Shown: positions 27,342 through 36,067, counted from the first letter of the stretch. The stretch is DNA of 64,000 nucleotides from Streptomyces luomodiensis (GCF_031679605.1 NZ_CP117522.1:1054001-1118000), one strand, 5' to 3'. Program-made: numbers and translations. The notes: generated from the sequence alone by a model not told the origin.

Positions 27342-28019
27342 GTGACCACTCCCACCCCTTCACGCAAGCGCGGCTCCCCGGCCGCCAAGAAGACGGCCCC
27401 GGCGCGCGGCGGCGGCACGTCGTCGAAGTCCAAGGCCGCGTCGGGCACATCGCGGTCCTCGCAGCCGAAGAAGGCGGCGAAGTCCACCTCGTCGTCGCGG
27501 AGCACGCAGCGACAGCGGACCGCGAAGGCCGCCGCCAAGGCCCCCGTGGAGGTCTCGCGCGGCGACGGCAAGCGCACTCTGAGCGTCACGGTGCCCACGC
27601 TCGACACCATGGGCCACGCCACCAAGGAGACCCTCGGCACCGTCGGCCACGCCACCAGGGACACGCTCGACACCGTGGGCCACGCCACGAAGGAGACCTT
27701 CGGCACGGTCGGCCACGCCACGACCCGCGCGAGCGGCGGCGCGGCGAAGGCGGCGCTGAAACCGGTCGAGGTGGCCCGCCGGGTGCTGCCCGCCAAGGGC
27801 GGGCTGCCGCTGTACCTGGGGCTCGGCGCGCTGGGTGCCGTGGAGGTCATCGAATGGCCGGTGGCCGTCGGCATCGGCGTCGGTTACGCGGTGCTGCGCA
27901 AGGGGGGCATCATGGCCCCACCGGCCGAGAAGCACCCCGAGGGCCGCGCCGAAGGGCGCACCGAGAGCCGTCCGAAGAGCCGCTCCTCGGCCCGCAAGCC
28001 CGCCAAGGCCGCGGCGTAG
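27342..28019 (+). CDS. Basic hendecad-repeat protein with C-terminal hydrophobic segment
   Basis: About 225 aa from GTG 27342; upstream GTGs at 27327 and 27333 are also possible. Three parts are seen. The Lys/Ser/Ala-rich N-terminal tail (residues 1-70) resembles the basic tails of HU/H1-type proteins. Next are four 11-residue repeats of the type TVGHATKETLG. A hydrophobic region (LPLYLGLGALGAVEVIEWPV, GIGVGYAVL) leads to a second basic tail. Hendecads form amphipathic helices, as in LEA-like and lipid-binding proteins. Membrane association plus nucleic-acid or polyanion binding is an inference. The 5' end faces the P-type ATPase across 101 bases. Confidence 0.75.
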   Translation: MTTPTPSRKRGSPAAKKTAPARGGGTSSKSKAASGTSRSSQPKKAAKSTSSSRSTQRQRTAKAAAKAPVEVSRGDGKRTLSVTVPTLDTMGHATKETLGTVGHATRDTLDTVGHATKETFGTVGHATTRASGGAAKAALKPVEVARRVLPAKGGLPLYLGLGALGAVEVIEWPVAVGIGVGYAVLRKGGIMAPPAEKHPEGRAEGRTESRPKSRSSARKPAKAAA

Positions 28020-28059
28020 CGCCCGGCCGGCGGCCCCGCACCGTGCCCGGACCGGAACG

Positions 28060-28102
28060 GAAAGCGGGCAGAAAGCGGGCACGACTCTGTGGAAAACGGG
28101 CA
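28060..28102. repeat. Short 11-bp repeats downstream of the basic protein
   Basis: GAAAGCGGGCA occurs in tandem at 28060 and 28071, with a third variant at 28092. They lie about 40 bases after the stop of the hendecad-repeat gene. The remainder of the 339-base gap (28020-28358) holds GAATTCCCCC near 28161, which resembles half of a PAS-LuxR operator. I see no gene there. Confidence 0.5.
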
Positions 28103-28358
28103 CCCCATAGTCGCCATGGCGTTGGTATACACCAGGAAGCGGACCTAAACACCCGTCACTGAATTCCCCCTGGGGTCCGGCGCGTTGCTCCCCCGTGGCG
28201 CGCGGACCCTCCGTCACCTGGGGGTTCACCCGAGGCGGACGACCACTCCGTCAGAAAACGACCGAAAGCGGTGACTCCTCTTGGCCCTCCCCCACAGCGC
28301 TCAGGGTCCCTCTCGAGTGCCCGGACAGGCAGCCGTCACCCCGCGGCATGCCACCGGA

Positions 28359-28934
28359 ATGGCCACCCTCGCCCCCGACCTCCATGTGATAGCCGGGGAC
28401 GAGGACTTCTTCCGGCACTTCGGCGCCTCTTCCGCCGAGTTGTGCGGCCGGAGCCTGTTCGACCTGCTGCATCCCAGCACCCCCTCCGTCCTGCGGGAAC
28501 ACTTCTCGCGGCTGCACGACGGACGGCGCACCCGCTTCACCGAGCGCGTCCTCGGCTACCGCTCCCGCGACCGGGTGTTCTCGGGCAAGCTGACCGGCAC
28601 GGCCATCCAGGGCCGGTCCGATCGGCTCGCTGCCATCGTCGTGATGGTCAAACCGGATGACGAACGACCCGAGGAGGAAACGACCCCCGCGAACCAGAAG
28701 CTGCTGTCGGCGCTGGAGGCCCGGATACTGGAGGGCGTGGCCACCGGCGCGTCCACCGTCCAGATGGCCGCCAAGCTGTATCTCAGCAGACAAGGCGTCG
28801 AATACCACGTGGGAGCCATGTTGCGGAAGATGAAGGCACCCAACCGGGCGGCCTTGGTCTCCCGCGCCTACGCGTCGGGCATGCTGACCGTGGGCACCTG
28901 GCCGGCCCAGGTGCGCCCGGAATTCATCAAGTGA
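28359..28934 (+). CDS. PAS-LuxR transcriptional regulator
   Basis: Regulator of about 191 aa with an N-terminal PAS domain (HVIAGDEDFFRHFGASSAEL, SLFDLLHPSTPSVLREHFSR) and a C-terminal LuxR helix-turn-helix (SALEARILEGVATGASTVQM, LYLSRQGVEYHVGAMLRKMK). This two-domain form is that of the PimM/AmphRIV regulators of polyene macrolide clusters. I start it at ATG 28359, at the PAS boundary; GTG 28317 and TTG 28281 are in-frame alternatives. It is not next to a biosynthetic cluster here, so it is an orphan. Confidence 0.85.
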   Translation: MATLAPDLHVIAGDEDFFRHFGASSAELCGRSLFDLLHPSTPSVLREHFSRLHDGRRTRFTERVLGYRSRDRVFSGKLTGTAIQGRSDRLAAIVVMVKPDDERPEEETTPANQKLLSALEARILEGVATGASTVQMAAKLYLSRQGVEYHVGAMLRKMKAPNRAALVSRAYASGMLTVGTWPAQVRPEFIK

Positions 28935-28960
28935 CGTACGACACCTGAGATCTGACCCTC

Positions 28961-28992
28961 CGAAAGCCCGGGGCGGCCGCCCCGGGCTTTCG
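28961..28992. terminator. Perfect 32-bp palindromic terminator
   Basis: Arms of 16 bases, CGAAAGCCCGGGGCGG and its exact complement, meet with no spacer. The site is 26 bases past the PAS-LuxR stop and upstream of the lipoprotein operon. It is the strongest hairpin in the window. Confidence 0.88.
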
Positions 28993-29030
28993 TGTCCGGC
29001 CGCCCGGCCGGTACGTCACCGGGCCCGGCG

Positions 29031-29057
29031 TGGAACGCCTCCGCCGCTCAGTAGGCT
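29031..29057 (+). promoter_or_regulatory. Candidate promoter of the lipoprotein-CseBC-like operon
   Basis: TGGAAC (29031-29036) and TAGGCT (29052-29057) are 15 bases apart and end 9 bases before the ATG at 29067. TAGGCT is a good streptomycete -10; the spacing is short. A start near 29064 would give an almost leaderless mRNA. The GGAAC could instead belong to an ECF (SigE-type) promoter. Confidence 0.35.
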
Positions 29058-29066
29058 GAGACGGCC

Positions 29067-29888
29067 ATGCGTTCCTTTCCCTCCGGTCCGCGCACCGCGC
29101 GACGACGCCCCCGCCACCGGCCGCCACGCGGCCTCGTGTCCGCCGTGGTGGCCGCGTGCGCCGCCGTCGCCACCGCGGGCTGCACGGCCCAGGCCGGGGT
29201 GCGGGACGACGGTACGGCGCCCACGCTGTCGGCCCCGGCCAGCGCGGTTCCGCTGTGGCCCGGGTACACCCCGCCGGCCACGTCCGCACCCGCTCAGGAA
29301 TCCGACCTCGCCCGCTATCTGCCGGTGGACGAGGTCCAGGTGCCTGCGGGCGGGCTGGCCGCCCTGTCCGCGAAGAACCTGCTGCTCCACGACCCCAATG
29401 TGCCGTCGCTGGTGCAGAAGGAGATCTCCGCCTGCCCCGCTGACGGCACCTGCCCGCTGCGGGACGCCGTGCACCGCGATCTGACCGGCGACGACCGGGA
29501 CGAGATGGTGGTGGCGGTCGATCTGCCGAGGTTCGAGCGGACGTTGCTCCAGGTCTACACGGCCTCGGGCCACACGGTCCGCCCCGTGCTGATCTACTGG
29601 GGCCCGCAGGGCCTCACCGGCGAGACCCGCGGCCGCGATCTGGTGATCAGCGCGATCGGCGAGGACGGCCGGGTCACCACCCGCTTCCGCTGGAACGGCA
29701 GGGTCATGGCGGCCGTGACACCCGCGGGCGGGACGGGCACCCGGCCGGACTTCCCCGGGGCCGTACCGGCCGTGCCGGATGCGGTATCGACCGTGCCGCA
29801 GTCCGTGCCGACCGTGCCGGACGCCGTACCGGACGACCGCGGCGCAGTGGACACGGCCCCCCGTACGGAGACGAGGACGACGCGATGA
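29067..29888 (+). CDS. CseA-position lipoprotein
   Basis: Putative membrane-anchored lipoprotein (273 aa). A long basic N-terminus leads to a hydrophobic stretch with lipobox VATAGC. Conserved-looking body segments are ARYLPVDEVQVPAGGLAALS, AVHRDLTGDDRDEMVVAVDL and VTTRFRWNGRV. A repetitive Val/Pro tail (AVPAVPDAVSTVPQSVPTVP) ends the protein. Position and signal match cseA of the S. coelicolor sigE-cseA-cseB-cseC operon, whose product dampens envelope-stress signalling. The stop overlaps the response regulator start (ATGA at 29885). Confidence 0.78.
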   Translation: MRSFPSGPRTARRRPRHRPPRGLVSAVVAACAAVATAGCTAQAGVRDDGTAPTLSAPASAVPLWPGYTPPATSAPAQESDLARYLPVDEVQVPAGGLAALSAKNLLLHDPNVPSLVQKEISACPADGTCPLRDAVHRDLTGDDRDEMVVAVDLPRFERTLLQVYTASGHTVRPVLIYWGPQGLTGETRGRDLVISAIGEDGRVTTRFRWNGRVMAAVTPAGGTGTRPDFPGAVPAVPDAVSTVPQSVPTVPDAVPDDRGAVDTAPRTETRTTR

Positions 29889-30655
29889 CCACCGCCACCC
29901 CACCCGGCCCCGCCCCGGGCCCCGGCTCCCCGACCGAGGCGCATCTGCTGCTCGTCGAGGACGACGAGGTGATCCGCAATACGGTACGGATGTCCCTGGA
30001 GCGGTACGGCTTCACCGTGTCCACCGCGGGCGACGGCCTCACCGGTCTGGAGATCTTCCGTGAGCGACAGCCCGATCTGCTGCTCCTCGATGTGATGCTG
30101 CCCGAGCTGGACGGCATCGGACTGTGCCGCAGGGTCCGCGAGTTGAGCCTGGCGCCGATCCTGATGATGTCCGCGCGCGGTGACGCCCTCGACGTCGTCT
30201 CCGGTCTCGAGGCGGGTGCCGACGACTATGTCGTCAAACCGTGCGAGTCCGCCGTCCTGGTGGCCCGTATCCGCTCGCTGCTGCGCCGCGCCTCCTTCAC
30301 CCCGATGGCCCGCGGCCCGCGCGACGAGGCGCGCGGCGGGGCGCCGGAGGCGGACGGCGCGGCCCGGCCGGACACCCTCGTCTTCGGCGAGCTGACCATC
30401 GACACCCTTGGCATGGAGGTGTGCCGCGCGGGAGAACCGCTGGCCCTGACCCCCACCGAACTGCGGCTGCTGCTGGAGTTCGCCGGCTCGCCCGGTGTGG
30501 TGCTGGAGCGCCGTACGCTGCTCAGCCGGGTCTGGGACCACGCGTGGCAGGGCGACACCCGGGTGGTCGACCTCCATGTGCAGCGGCTGCGGGCGAAGAT
30601 AGGCGCCGAACGGATCGAGACGGTCCGCGGCTTCGGCTACAAACTGCGGCGCTGA
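29885..30655 (+). CDS. OmpR-family response regulator, CseB-like
   Basis: DNA-binding response regulator of 256 aa. The receiver domain has LLLVEDDEVIRNTVRMSLER, the phospho-acceptor Asp in LLLLDVMLPELDGIGL, MSARGDALDVVSGLEAGADD and YVVKPCESAVLVARI. Position after KP is Cys where most have Phe. The C-terminal winged helix has LTPTELRLLLEFAGSPGVVL and TRVVDLHVQRLRAKIGAERI. Wording is close to CseB of S. coelicolor as I remember it. It overlaps the lipoprotein gene and is two bases from the kinase. Confidence 0.92.
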   Translation: MTTATPPGPAPGPGSPTEAHLLLVEDDEVIRNTVRMSLERYGFTVSTAGDGLTGLEIFRERQPDLLLLDVMLPELDGIGLCRRVRELSLAPILMMSARGDALDVVSGLEAGADDYVVKPCESAVLVARIRSLLRRASFTPMARGPRDEARGGAPEADGAARPDTLVFGELTIDTLGMEVCRAGEPLALTPTELRLLLEFAGSPGVVLERRTLLSRVWDHAWQGDTRVVDLHVQRLRAKIGAERIETVRGFGYKLRR

Positions 30656-30657
30656 CG

Positions 30658-31941
30658 ATGACGCTGAGATGGCGGATCGTCGCGCTGGTGGCGGCGGCGA
30701 CCTGTGCCGCCGCGGCGGCGGTCGGGGTCCTGGTGCACCACGCCTCACGCGACCGCGAGCTGTCCCAGGCGCGCGACGGGGCCCGCACCACCCTCGACCA
30801 CGCCGCGCTCATCTACGCCCGCACCGGCGGCGTCCAGGGCTCCGGTGCCGTGCTGGACGCCCCCGGGCTCCCCGCCGGGCTGCGGCGCCTGGTGGCCAAG
30901 GGGCATCAGGGCACCGAGTTCGTCACCGGCCCGGACGGACCCGCGATGTGGGCGGCCCGGCCCGCCGATGGCCAGGTCCTGTCCGTACGCGTCGACATGA
31001 AGACCGCGATGCGCAACATCGGTGCGCTGGACACCAACATCATCCTGGCCGGGCTGATGACCACCGCCGTGGTGCTGCCCCTGGGGGTGCTCACCGCCGA
31101 GCGGATGAGCCGGCGGCTGCGGCTCGCGGCCGCCACCGCGCGGCGGATCGCGGCCGGGGACCTGGACGCCCGGATCTCCGCCGCCACCCGCCCGCACGAC
31201 GAGATCGCCGAGATCTCCGGGGCCGTGGACTCGATGGCCGCCGCGCTCCAGGAACGGCTCCTGGACGAGCAGCGGTTCACCGCCGATGTGGCCCATGAGC
31301 TGCGCACTCCGCTGATGGGTCTGGTCACCGCCGCCGAGCTGCTCCCGCCGGGCGAGGCGGCCGGGTATGTGAGCGACCGGGTACGGGTGCTGTCCACCCT
31401 GGTCGAGGACCTGCTGGAGATCTCCCGGCTGGACGCGGGGGCGGAGGAGGCCGATCTGTCCCCCTGTCCGATGGGGCCGGTACTCGACGAGGCCATCACC
31501 GGCACCGGGCTGCCGGCCCGGCTGCGGACCGGCGCGGCGCCGGACGCCGGGCAGGCGGACGCCGGGCAGCCGGACGCCGGGGAGGGCCCGAAGGTGTGGA
31601 CCGACCCCCGCCGGCTGGCCCGCATCGTCGCCAATCTCGTGGTCAACGCCCATCGCCACGGCCGGGAACCGGTCGAGGTGACGGTGGCCGCGGACGGCCG
31701 GACCGTGACGGTCCGCGACCACGGCCCCGGCTATCCGGACGACCTGCTGGAGAGGGGCCCGCAGCGGTTCCGCACCGGGGTCCGGGAGCGGGGCCGGGGC
31801 CATGGCCTCGGGCTGACCATCGCGGCCGGGCAGGCCAAGGTCCTCGGCGCCACACTGGAGTTCGGCAACGCGCCGGACGGCGGAGCGGTCGCCACGCTGC
31901 GCCTGCCCGAGGGGCCGGAGCCCGGACCGATACAGGACTGA
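30658..31941 (+). CDS. Sensor histidine kinase, CseC-like
   Basis: Membrane sensor kinase of 427 aa. TM1 is near residues 5-28 and TM2 near 120-145, flanking an extracytoplasmic sensor of about 90 residues. HAMP follows (RIAAGDLDARISAATRPHDE), then the H-box FTADVAHELRTPLMGLVTAA with the phospho-His. The ATPase has RIVANLVVNAHRHG (N box), VRDHGPGYPDD (G1) and GRGHGLGLTIAAGQAK (G2). An Ala/Gly/Asp repeat (AGQADAGQPDAGEG) interrupts the ATPase. It forms one unit with the upstream lipoprotein and regulator and is followed by the PBP gene after 138 bases. Confidence 0.92.
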   Translation: MTLRWRIVALVAAATCAAAAAVGVLVHHASRDRELSQARDGARTTLDHAALIYARTGGVQGSGAVLDAPGLPAGLRRLVAKGHQGTEFVTGPDGPAMWAARPADGQVLSVRVDMKTAMRNIGALDTNIILAGLMTTAVVLPLGVLTAERMSRRLRLAAATARRIAAGDLDARISAATRPHDEIAEISGAVDSMAAALQERLLDEQRFTADVAHELRTPLMGLVTAAELLPPGEAAGYVSDRVRVLSTLVEDLLEISRLDAGAEEADLSPCPMGPVLDEAITGTGLPARLRTGAAPDAGQADAGQPDAGEGPKVWTDPRRLARIVANLVVNAHRHGREPVEVTVAADGRTVTVRDHGPGYPDDLLERGPQRFRTGVRERGRGHGLGLTIAAGQAKVLGATLEFGNAPDGGAVATLRLPEGPEPGPIQD

Positions 31942-32079
31942 TACATCGTCGAGCGGAAGTCGAGGCGTGTCAGCGTCCCCGCCGAGACCTCCCGTTGCGG
32001 TTTCGAAGATCTTCGCTGAGGAGGATGGCGCCGACCCCCGCGAATCCTCGCGGCCGGGATCGACGGAGGAGCAATCGGT

Positions 32080-33957
32080 ATGGCAGGTCCCCTGACGGCC
32101 CTAGGCGCACGACGCGCACCGGACCCGGAGTCGGCGCCGCAGGACTCCAGCCCCCCGGGGCGGCGGCGCCGGACGAAGGGACGCGGGAAGGGGAAGCGGA
32201 CCGGCATCCGGCGGTTCTTCACCTGGCGGAAGCTGATCGCCTATGTGGTCGGTCTGTTCGCCCTGCTGATCGGGGCGTTCACCGTGCTCTACTACTCCAT
32301 CGAGGTCCCCGAGGCCAACGCCCAGGCGAAGGCGCAGAGCAACGTCTACAAGTACAGCGACGGCACGATCCTCGCCCGCACCGGCGAGATCAACCGCGAG
32401 ATGGTCTCCCTCGACCGGGTGCCCACGGGCGTGCAGCACGCGTTCGTCGCGGCCGAGAACAAGTCCTTCTACCAGGACCCGGGCGTGGACCCGATGGGCA
32501 TCGTGCGCGGACTGGTCAACACCGTGACCGGCAAGGGCACCCAGGGCGGGTCGACCATCACCCAGCAGTACGTCAAGAACTACTACCTGAGCCAGGAACA
32601 GACCGTCACCCGCAAGATCAAGGAACTGGTGATCTCCCTCAAGGTCGACCGGAGCAGCTCCAAGGAGGAGATCCTCCGGGGCTATCTGAACACCAGCTAC
32701 TTCGGCCGCGTCGCCTACGGCGTCCAGGCCGCCGCCCGCGCGTACTACGACAAGGACGTGGACGACCTCGACATCGCGGAGGGCGCGTATCTGGCGGCGC
32801 TGGTGCAGGCCCCCAGCCAGTACGACTGGGCCGTCGCGACCCCCAAGGCGAAGCGCCTGGTCACCCAGCGCTGGAACTATGTGCTGGACAACATGGTCGA
32901 CATGCACTGGCTGGACGCCGCACAGCGGAAGCGGATGCGCTTCCCCACGCCGGTCGCCCCCGAGCCCGCCCCCGGCCTCAGCAGCCAGGCCGGCTATCTG
33001 GTGGACGCCGCCCGCAATGAGCTGATCGCCGCGGGCGTCAGCGAACAGGAACTCGCCGCGGGCGGCTGGACCATCACCCTCTCCATCGATCCGGCCAAGC
33101 AGCGGGCGCTGGAGGAGACGATGCGGCAGGGCCTGGACGGCTCCGCCAAGGGCAAACAGGGCCGTGCGGACGCCGCCGCCACCCAGGGCGGCGCGGTCTC
33201 GGTGAACCCGGAGAACGGGCACATCGTCGCGCTCTACGGCGGCCGGGACTACACCGAGCACTATCTGTCCAACGCGACCCGCGGCGACTACCAGGTGGGT
33301 CCGGTCTTCGAACCGGTCATCACCGCCGCGTCCATCGACACCAAGGCGCGGAAGAAGCCGACCGCGGACAGGCTGAGCGCGGTCAAGAGCACCGCCCGTG
33401 CGCTCGGCATGGACACCGACAGCGGCGGCTTCGACAAGGAGCAGTCGGTCGAGCTGGGGCTGATGGGGTCGAGCCCGCTGAGGATGGCCGGTGTCTACGC
33501 CTCCTTCGACCACGAGGGCAAGCGGATCACCCCCAGCATCGTGAAGTCCGCGCGGCGCGGCGACGAGACGGCCGATCCGCCGGACGCGGTGGGCGATCGG
33601 GCGATCGCCCCGGCGGCGGCCCGGCTGATCACCCGGAGTCTCATCGACGGCGACGGCGGACCGGACGCGGTACGCGCGATCAACCGGCCCGCGGCGGGCA
33701 AGGGCGGGGTGTCCGACGACAAGCGGGCGGCCTGGTACGTCGGCTACACCCCGGACCTGGTCACCGCGGTCGGCCTGTTCGGCGAGGACCCCACCACGCG
33801 AAAGCAGATCCGGTTGCCGAACGCCGGTGTCCAGCGGGTCGCCGACCTGTGGAACCGCTACACCGGCAAGGCGCTGAGCGGGGTGCCCGCCGCGTGGTTC
33901 GACTTCGGGGAGGGCTCGGTTCCGGTCCCGGCCCAGACGGTGGCTAGCGCACGGTGA
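32080..33957 (+). CDS. Class A PBP-like glycosyltransferase with degenerate transpeptidase domain
   Basis: Bitopic membrane protein of 625 aa: basic cytoplasmic tail, one TM helix (AYVVGLFALLIGAFTVLYYS), then GT51 glycosyltransferase. GT51 motifs are intact: FVAAENKSFYQDPGVDP with E126, GGSTITQQYVKNYY, RKIKELVISLKV and GYLNTSYFGRVAYGVQAAA. The transpeptidase part has lost all three motifs. SxxK is PVFE (408-411), SxN is SID (418-420) and KTG is KGG (541-543), and the first two are only about ten residues apart because the stretch between them is deleted. It should polymerise glycan but not crosslink. GGAGG precedes ATG 32080. Confidence 0.9.
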   Translation: MAGPLTALGARRAPDPESAPQDSSPPGRRRRTKGRGKGKRTGIRRFFTWRKLIAYVVGLFALLIGAFTVLYYSIEVPEANAQAKAQSNVYKYSDGTILARTGEINREMVSLDRVPTGVQHAFVAAENKSFYQDPGVDPMGIVRGLVNTVTGKGTQGGSTITQQYVKNYYLSQEQTVTRKIKELVISLKVDRSSSKEEILRGYLNTSYFGRVAYGVQAAARAYYDKDVDDLDIAEGAYLAALVQAPSQYDWAVATPKAKRLVTQRWNYVLDNMVDMHWLDAAQRKRMRFPTPVAPEPAPGLSSQAGYLVDAARNELIAAGVSEQELAAGGWTITLSIDPAKQRALEETMRQGLDGSAKGKQGRADAAATQGGAVSVNPENGHIVALYGGRDYTEHYLSNATRGDYQVGPVFEPVITAASIDTKARKKPTADRLSAVKSTARALGMDTDSGGFDKEQSVELGLMGSSPLRMAGVYASFDHEGKRITPSIVKSARRGDETADPPDAVGDRAIAPAAARLITRSLIDGDGGPDAVRAINRPAAGKGGVSDDKRAAWYVGYTPDLVTAVGLFGEDPTTRKQIRLPNAGVQRVADLWNRYTGKALSGVPAAWFDFGEGSVPVPAQTVASAR

Positions 33958-34297
33958 GGGTGGCGGCCAGGCCGCCGGAGACCAGCGCGGCCCCGAGGAG
34001 ACAGGCCAGGAGCAGCCGGCGGCGCAGCGTCCGGTAGACCTCCTGGTACTCCGCCCGCAGCTGCTCGCAGCGCCGCACCACCGTGCGCAGGTTCCGCTCG
34101 GTGACGGCCAGCTGGTCCTGGACGTAGAGCCGTTCGACCTCCGCCCGCTGGGCGGAGGTCAGCCAGTCGAGCCGACCGGTGAAGCGGCGGGCCCGCTCCC
34201 GGGCCGCGTCCCGCTCCGTCTGGAGCAGCAGATAGCCCTCGATCTGGTTGATTCCGGCGGCGATACCGGGGGACTCGGCGGCTCGGGCCATGCTCAC
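33944..34297 (-). CDS. Coiled-coil, tail-anchored membrane protein coupled to ctaD
   Basis: Protein of 117 aa from GTG 34297, whose GTGA overlaps the ctaD stop codon, with AGGAG eight bases upstream. Residues 15-90 are charged and heptad-like ([56 protein letters not shown]). One C-terminal hydrophobic helix follows ([20 protein letters not shown]). No family is recognised. Translational coupling suggests a partner or assembly helper of the oxidase subunit. Its stop overlaps the PBP stop region by 14 bases on the other strand. Confidence 0.75.
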   Translation of the reverse strand: MSMARAAESPGIAAGINQIEGYLLLQTERDAARERARRFTGRLDWLTSAQRAEVERLYVQDQLAVTERNLRTVVRRCEQLRAEYQEVYRTLRRRLLLACLLGAALVSGGLAATLTVR

Positions 34298-35958
34298 GCC
34301 ACACTCTCCTTCTGACCGACATCGGGATGGTGCAGATCGAACGCGGGGGATTCGGAACGGATCTTCGGCAGGCTGACGAAGTTATGGCGCGGCGGCGGAC
34401 AGGAGGTCGCCCATTCCAGCGAACGGCCATAGCCCCAGGGGTCGTCGGCCTCGATCTTCTTGCCGTACTTGGCAGTCTTCCAGACGTTGTAGAGGAACGG
34501 CAGGAACGACAGGCCGAGGACGAAGGAGCTGATGGTCGAGATGGTGTTCAGCGTGGTGAAGCCATCGGCGGCCAGATAGTCGGGAATTCTGCGGAGCATT
34601 CCCTCGGCGCCGAGCCAGTGCTGCACCAGGAAGGTGCCGTGGAAGCCGAGGAAAAGGGTCCAGAAGGTGATCTTGCCGAGCCGCTCGTCGAGCATCTTGC
34701 CGGTGAACTTGGGCCACCAGAAGTGGAATCCGGCGAACATCGCGAAGACGACGGTGCCGAAGATGACGTAGTGGAAGTGAGCCACCACGAAGTAGGTTTC
34801 CGAGACGTGGAAGTCCATCGGCGGCGACGCCAGGATCACACCGGTCAGACCGCCGAAGACGAAGGTGATGAGGAAGCCGACCGCCCAGAGCATCGGGGTC
34901 TCGAAGCTCAGCGACCCCTTCCACATCGTGCCGATCCAGTTGAAGAACTTGATACCGGTGGGCACGGCGATCAGGAACGTCATGAACGAGAAGAACGGCA
35001 GCAGCACACCGCCGGTGACATACATGTGGTGCGCCCAGACGGTGACCGAAAGGCCCGCGATGGAAATCGTCGCGGCGATGAGCGAGACATAGCCGAACAT
35101 CGGTTTCCGGGAGAAGACCGGAATGACCTCCGAAATGATGCCGAAGAACGGCAGGGCGATGATGTAGACCTCCGGGTGGCCGAAGAACCAGAAGAGGTGC
35201 TGCCAGAGCAAGGCCCCGCCATTGGCCGCGTCGAAGACGTGCGCCCCGAATTGGCGGTCCGCCTCCAGGGCGAACAGCGCCGCCGCGAGCACCGGGAAGG
35301 CCAGCAGCACCAGCACACCGGTCAGCAGCACGTTCCAGGTGAAGATCGGCATCCGGAACATCGTCATGCCCGGGGCGCGCATGCAGATGATCGTGGTGAT
35401 GAAGTTGACCGAGCCGAGGATCGTGCCGAAGCCGGAGAGGGCCAGACCCATGATCCACATGTCCGCGCCCACACCCGGTGAACGCACCGCGTCCGACAGC
35501 GGGGAGTAGGCGAACCAGCCGAAGTCGGCCGCGCCCTGCGGGGTCAGGAAGCCGCCCACCGCGATCAGCGAACCGAACAGGTACAGCCAGTACGCGAACA
35601 TGTTCAGCCGCGGGAACGCCACATCGGGTGCACCGATCTGCAACGGCATGATCCAGTTGGCGAACCCCGCGAACAGCGGGGTGGCGAACATCAGCAGCAT
35701 GATCGTGCCATGCATGGTGAACGCCTGGTTGAACTGCTCGTTCGACATGATCTGCGTCCCCGGACGGGCCAGCTCGGCGCGCATCAGCAGCGCCATCACC
35801 CCGCCGAGGCAGAAGAAGGCGAACGAGGTGATCAGGTAGAGCGTGCCGATCGTCTTGTGATCGGTGGTGGTCAGCCATTTCACGGCCGTGGCCCCCGGCC
35901 CGGGGCGGCGTGACGGCGGGGCGGCCGGCGCCGCCGCGACAACGGTGTTGTTCCTCAT
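34294..35958 (-). CDS. ctaD: Cytochrome c oxidase subunit I (aa3-type)
   Basis: Catalytic subunit of the proton-pumping terminal oxidase, 554 aa with twelve predicted helices. Ligands are all present: [13 protein letters not shown] (low-spin heme His), [15 protein letters not shown] (CuB His with crosslinked Tyr), [11 protein letters not shown] (CuB His pair) and [11 protein letters not shown] (heme a3 and heme a His). The K-channel region and [14 protein letters not shown] are also intact. Subunits II, III and the cytochrome bc1 genes are absent, so this is probably a second ctaD copy outside the main operon. Its start is in an inverted repeat shared with the divergent ECF sigma gene. Confidence 0.95.
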   Translation of the reverse strand: MRNNTVVAAAPAAPPSRRPGPGATAVKWLTTTDHKTIGTLYLITSFAFFCLGGVMALLMRAELARPGTQIMSNEQFNQAFTMHGTIMLLMFATPLFAGFANWIMPLQIGAPDVAFPRLNMFAYWLYLFGSLIAVGGFLTPQGAADFGWFAYSPLSDAVRSPGVGADMWIMGLALSGFGTILGSVNFITTIICMRAPGMTMFRMPIFTWNVLLTGVLVLLAFPVLAAALFALEADRQFGAHVFDAANGGALLWQHLFWFFGHPEVYIIALPFFGIISEVIPVFSRKPMFGYVSLIAATISIAGLSVTVWAHHMYVTGGVLLPFFSFMTFLIAVPTGIKFFNWIGTMWKGSLSFETPMLWAVGFLITFVFGGLTGVILASPPMDFHVSETYFVVAHFHYVIFGTVVFAMFAGFHFWWPKFTGKMLDERLGKITFWTLFLGFHGTFLVQHWLGAEGMLRRIPDYLAADGFTTLNTISTISSFVLGLSFLPFLYNVWKTAKYGKKIEADDPWGYGRSLEWATSCPPPRHNFVSLPKIRSESPAFDLHHPDVGQKESVA

Positions 35959-36067
35959 GATCGCTAGGTGTCCGGCACCCCGTGGATCGTCACTCCGACG
36001 GCCGGTCAGAACTATCTGCCGCGAGGTGTGATGATCTGCGGTGTGCCGGACACCTTCGGATCATGAG
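35954..36067. promoter_or_regulatory. 25-bp inverted repeat spanning both divergent start codons (ctaD / ECF sigma)
   Basis: The sequence before and including each start codon is almost the same on the two strands: GTGCCGGACACCT, three variable bases, then GATCATGAG. The ctaD copy is 35954-35978 (reverse) and the sigma copy is 36043-36067 (forward), matching at 22 of 25 bases. Neither gene has a normal AGGAGG site. The repeat could be a shared promoter/operator or a shared 5'-end element on both mRNAs. Confidence 0.7.

Noticed and set aside
29067..31941. Complete sigE-cseABC operon
   Set aside because: No sigma factor precedes the lipoprotein gene. A perfect terminator and a PAS-LuxR gene are found instead.
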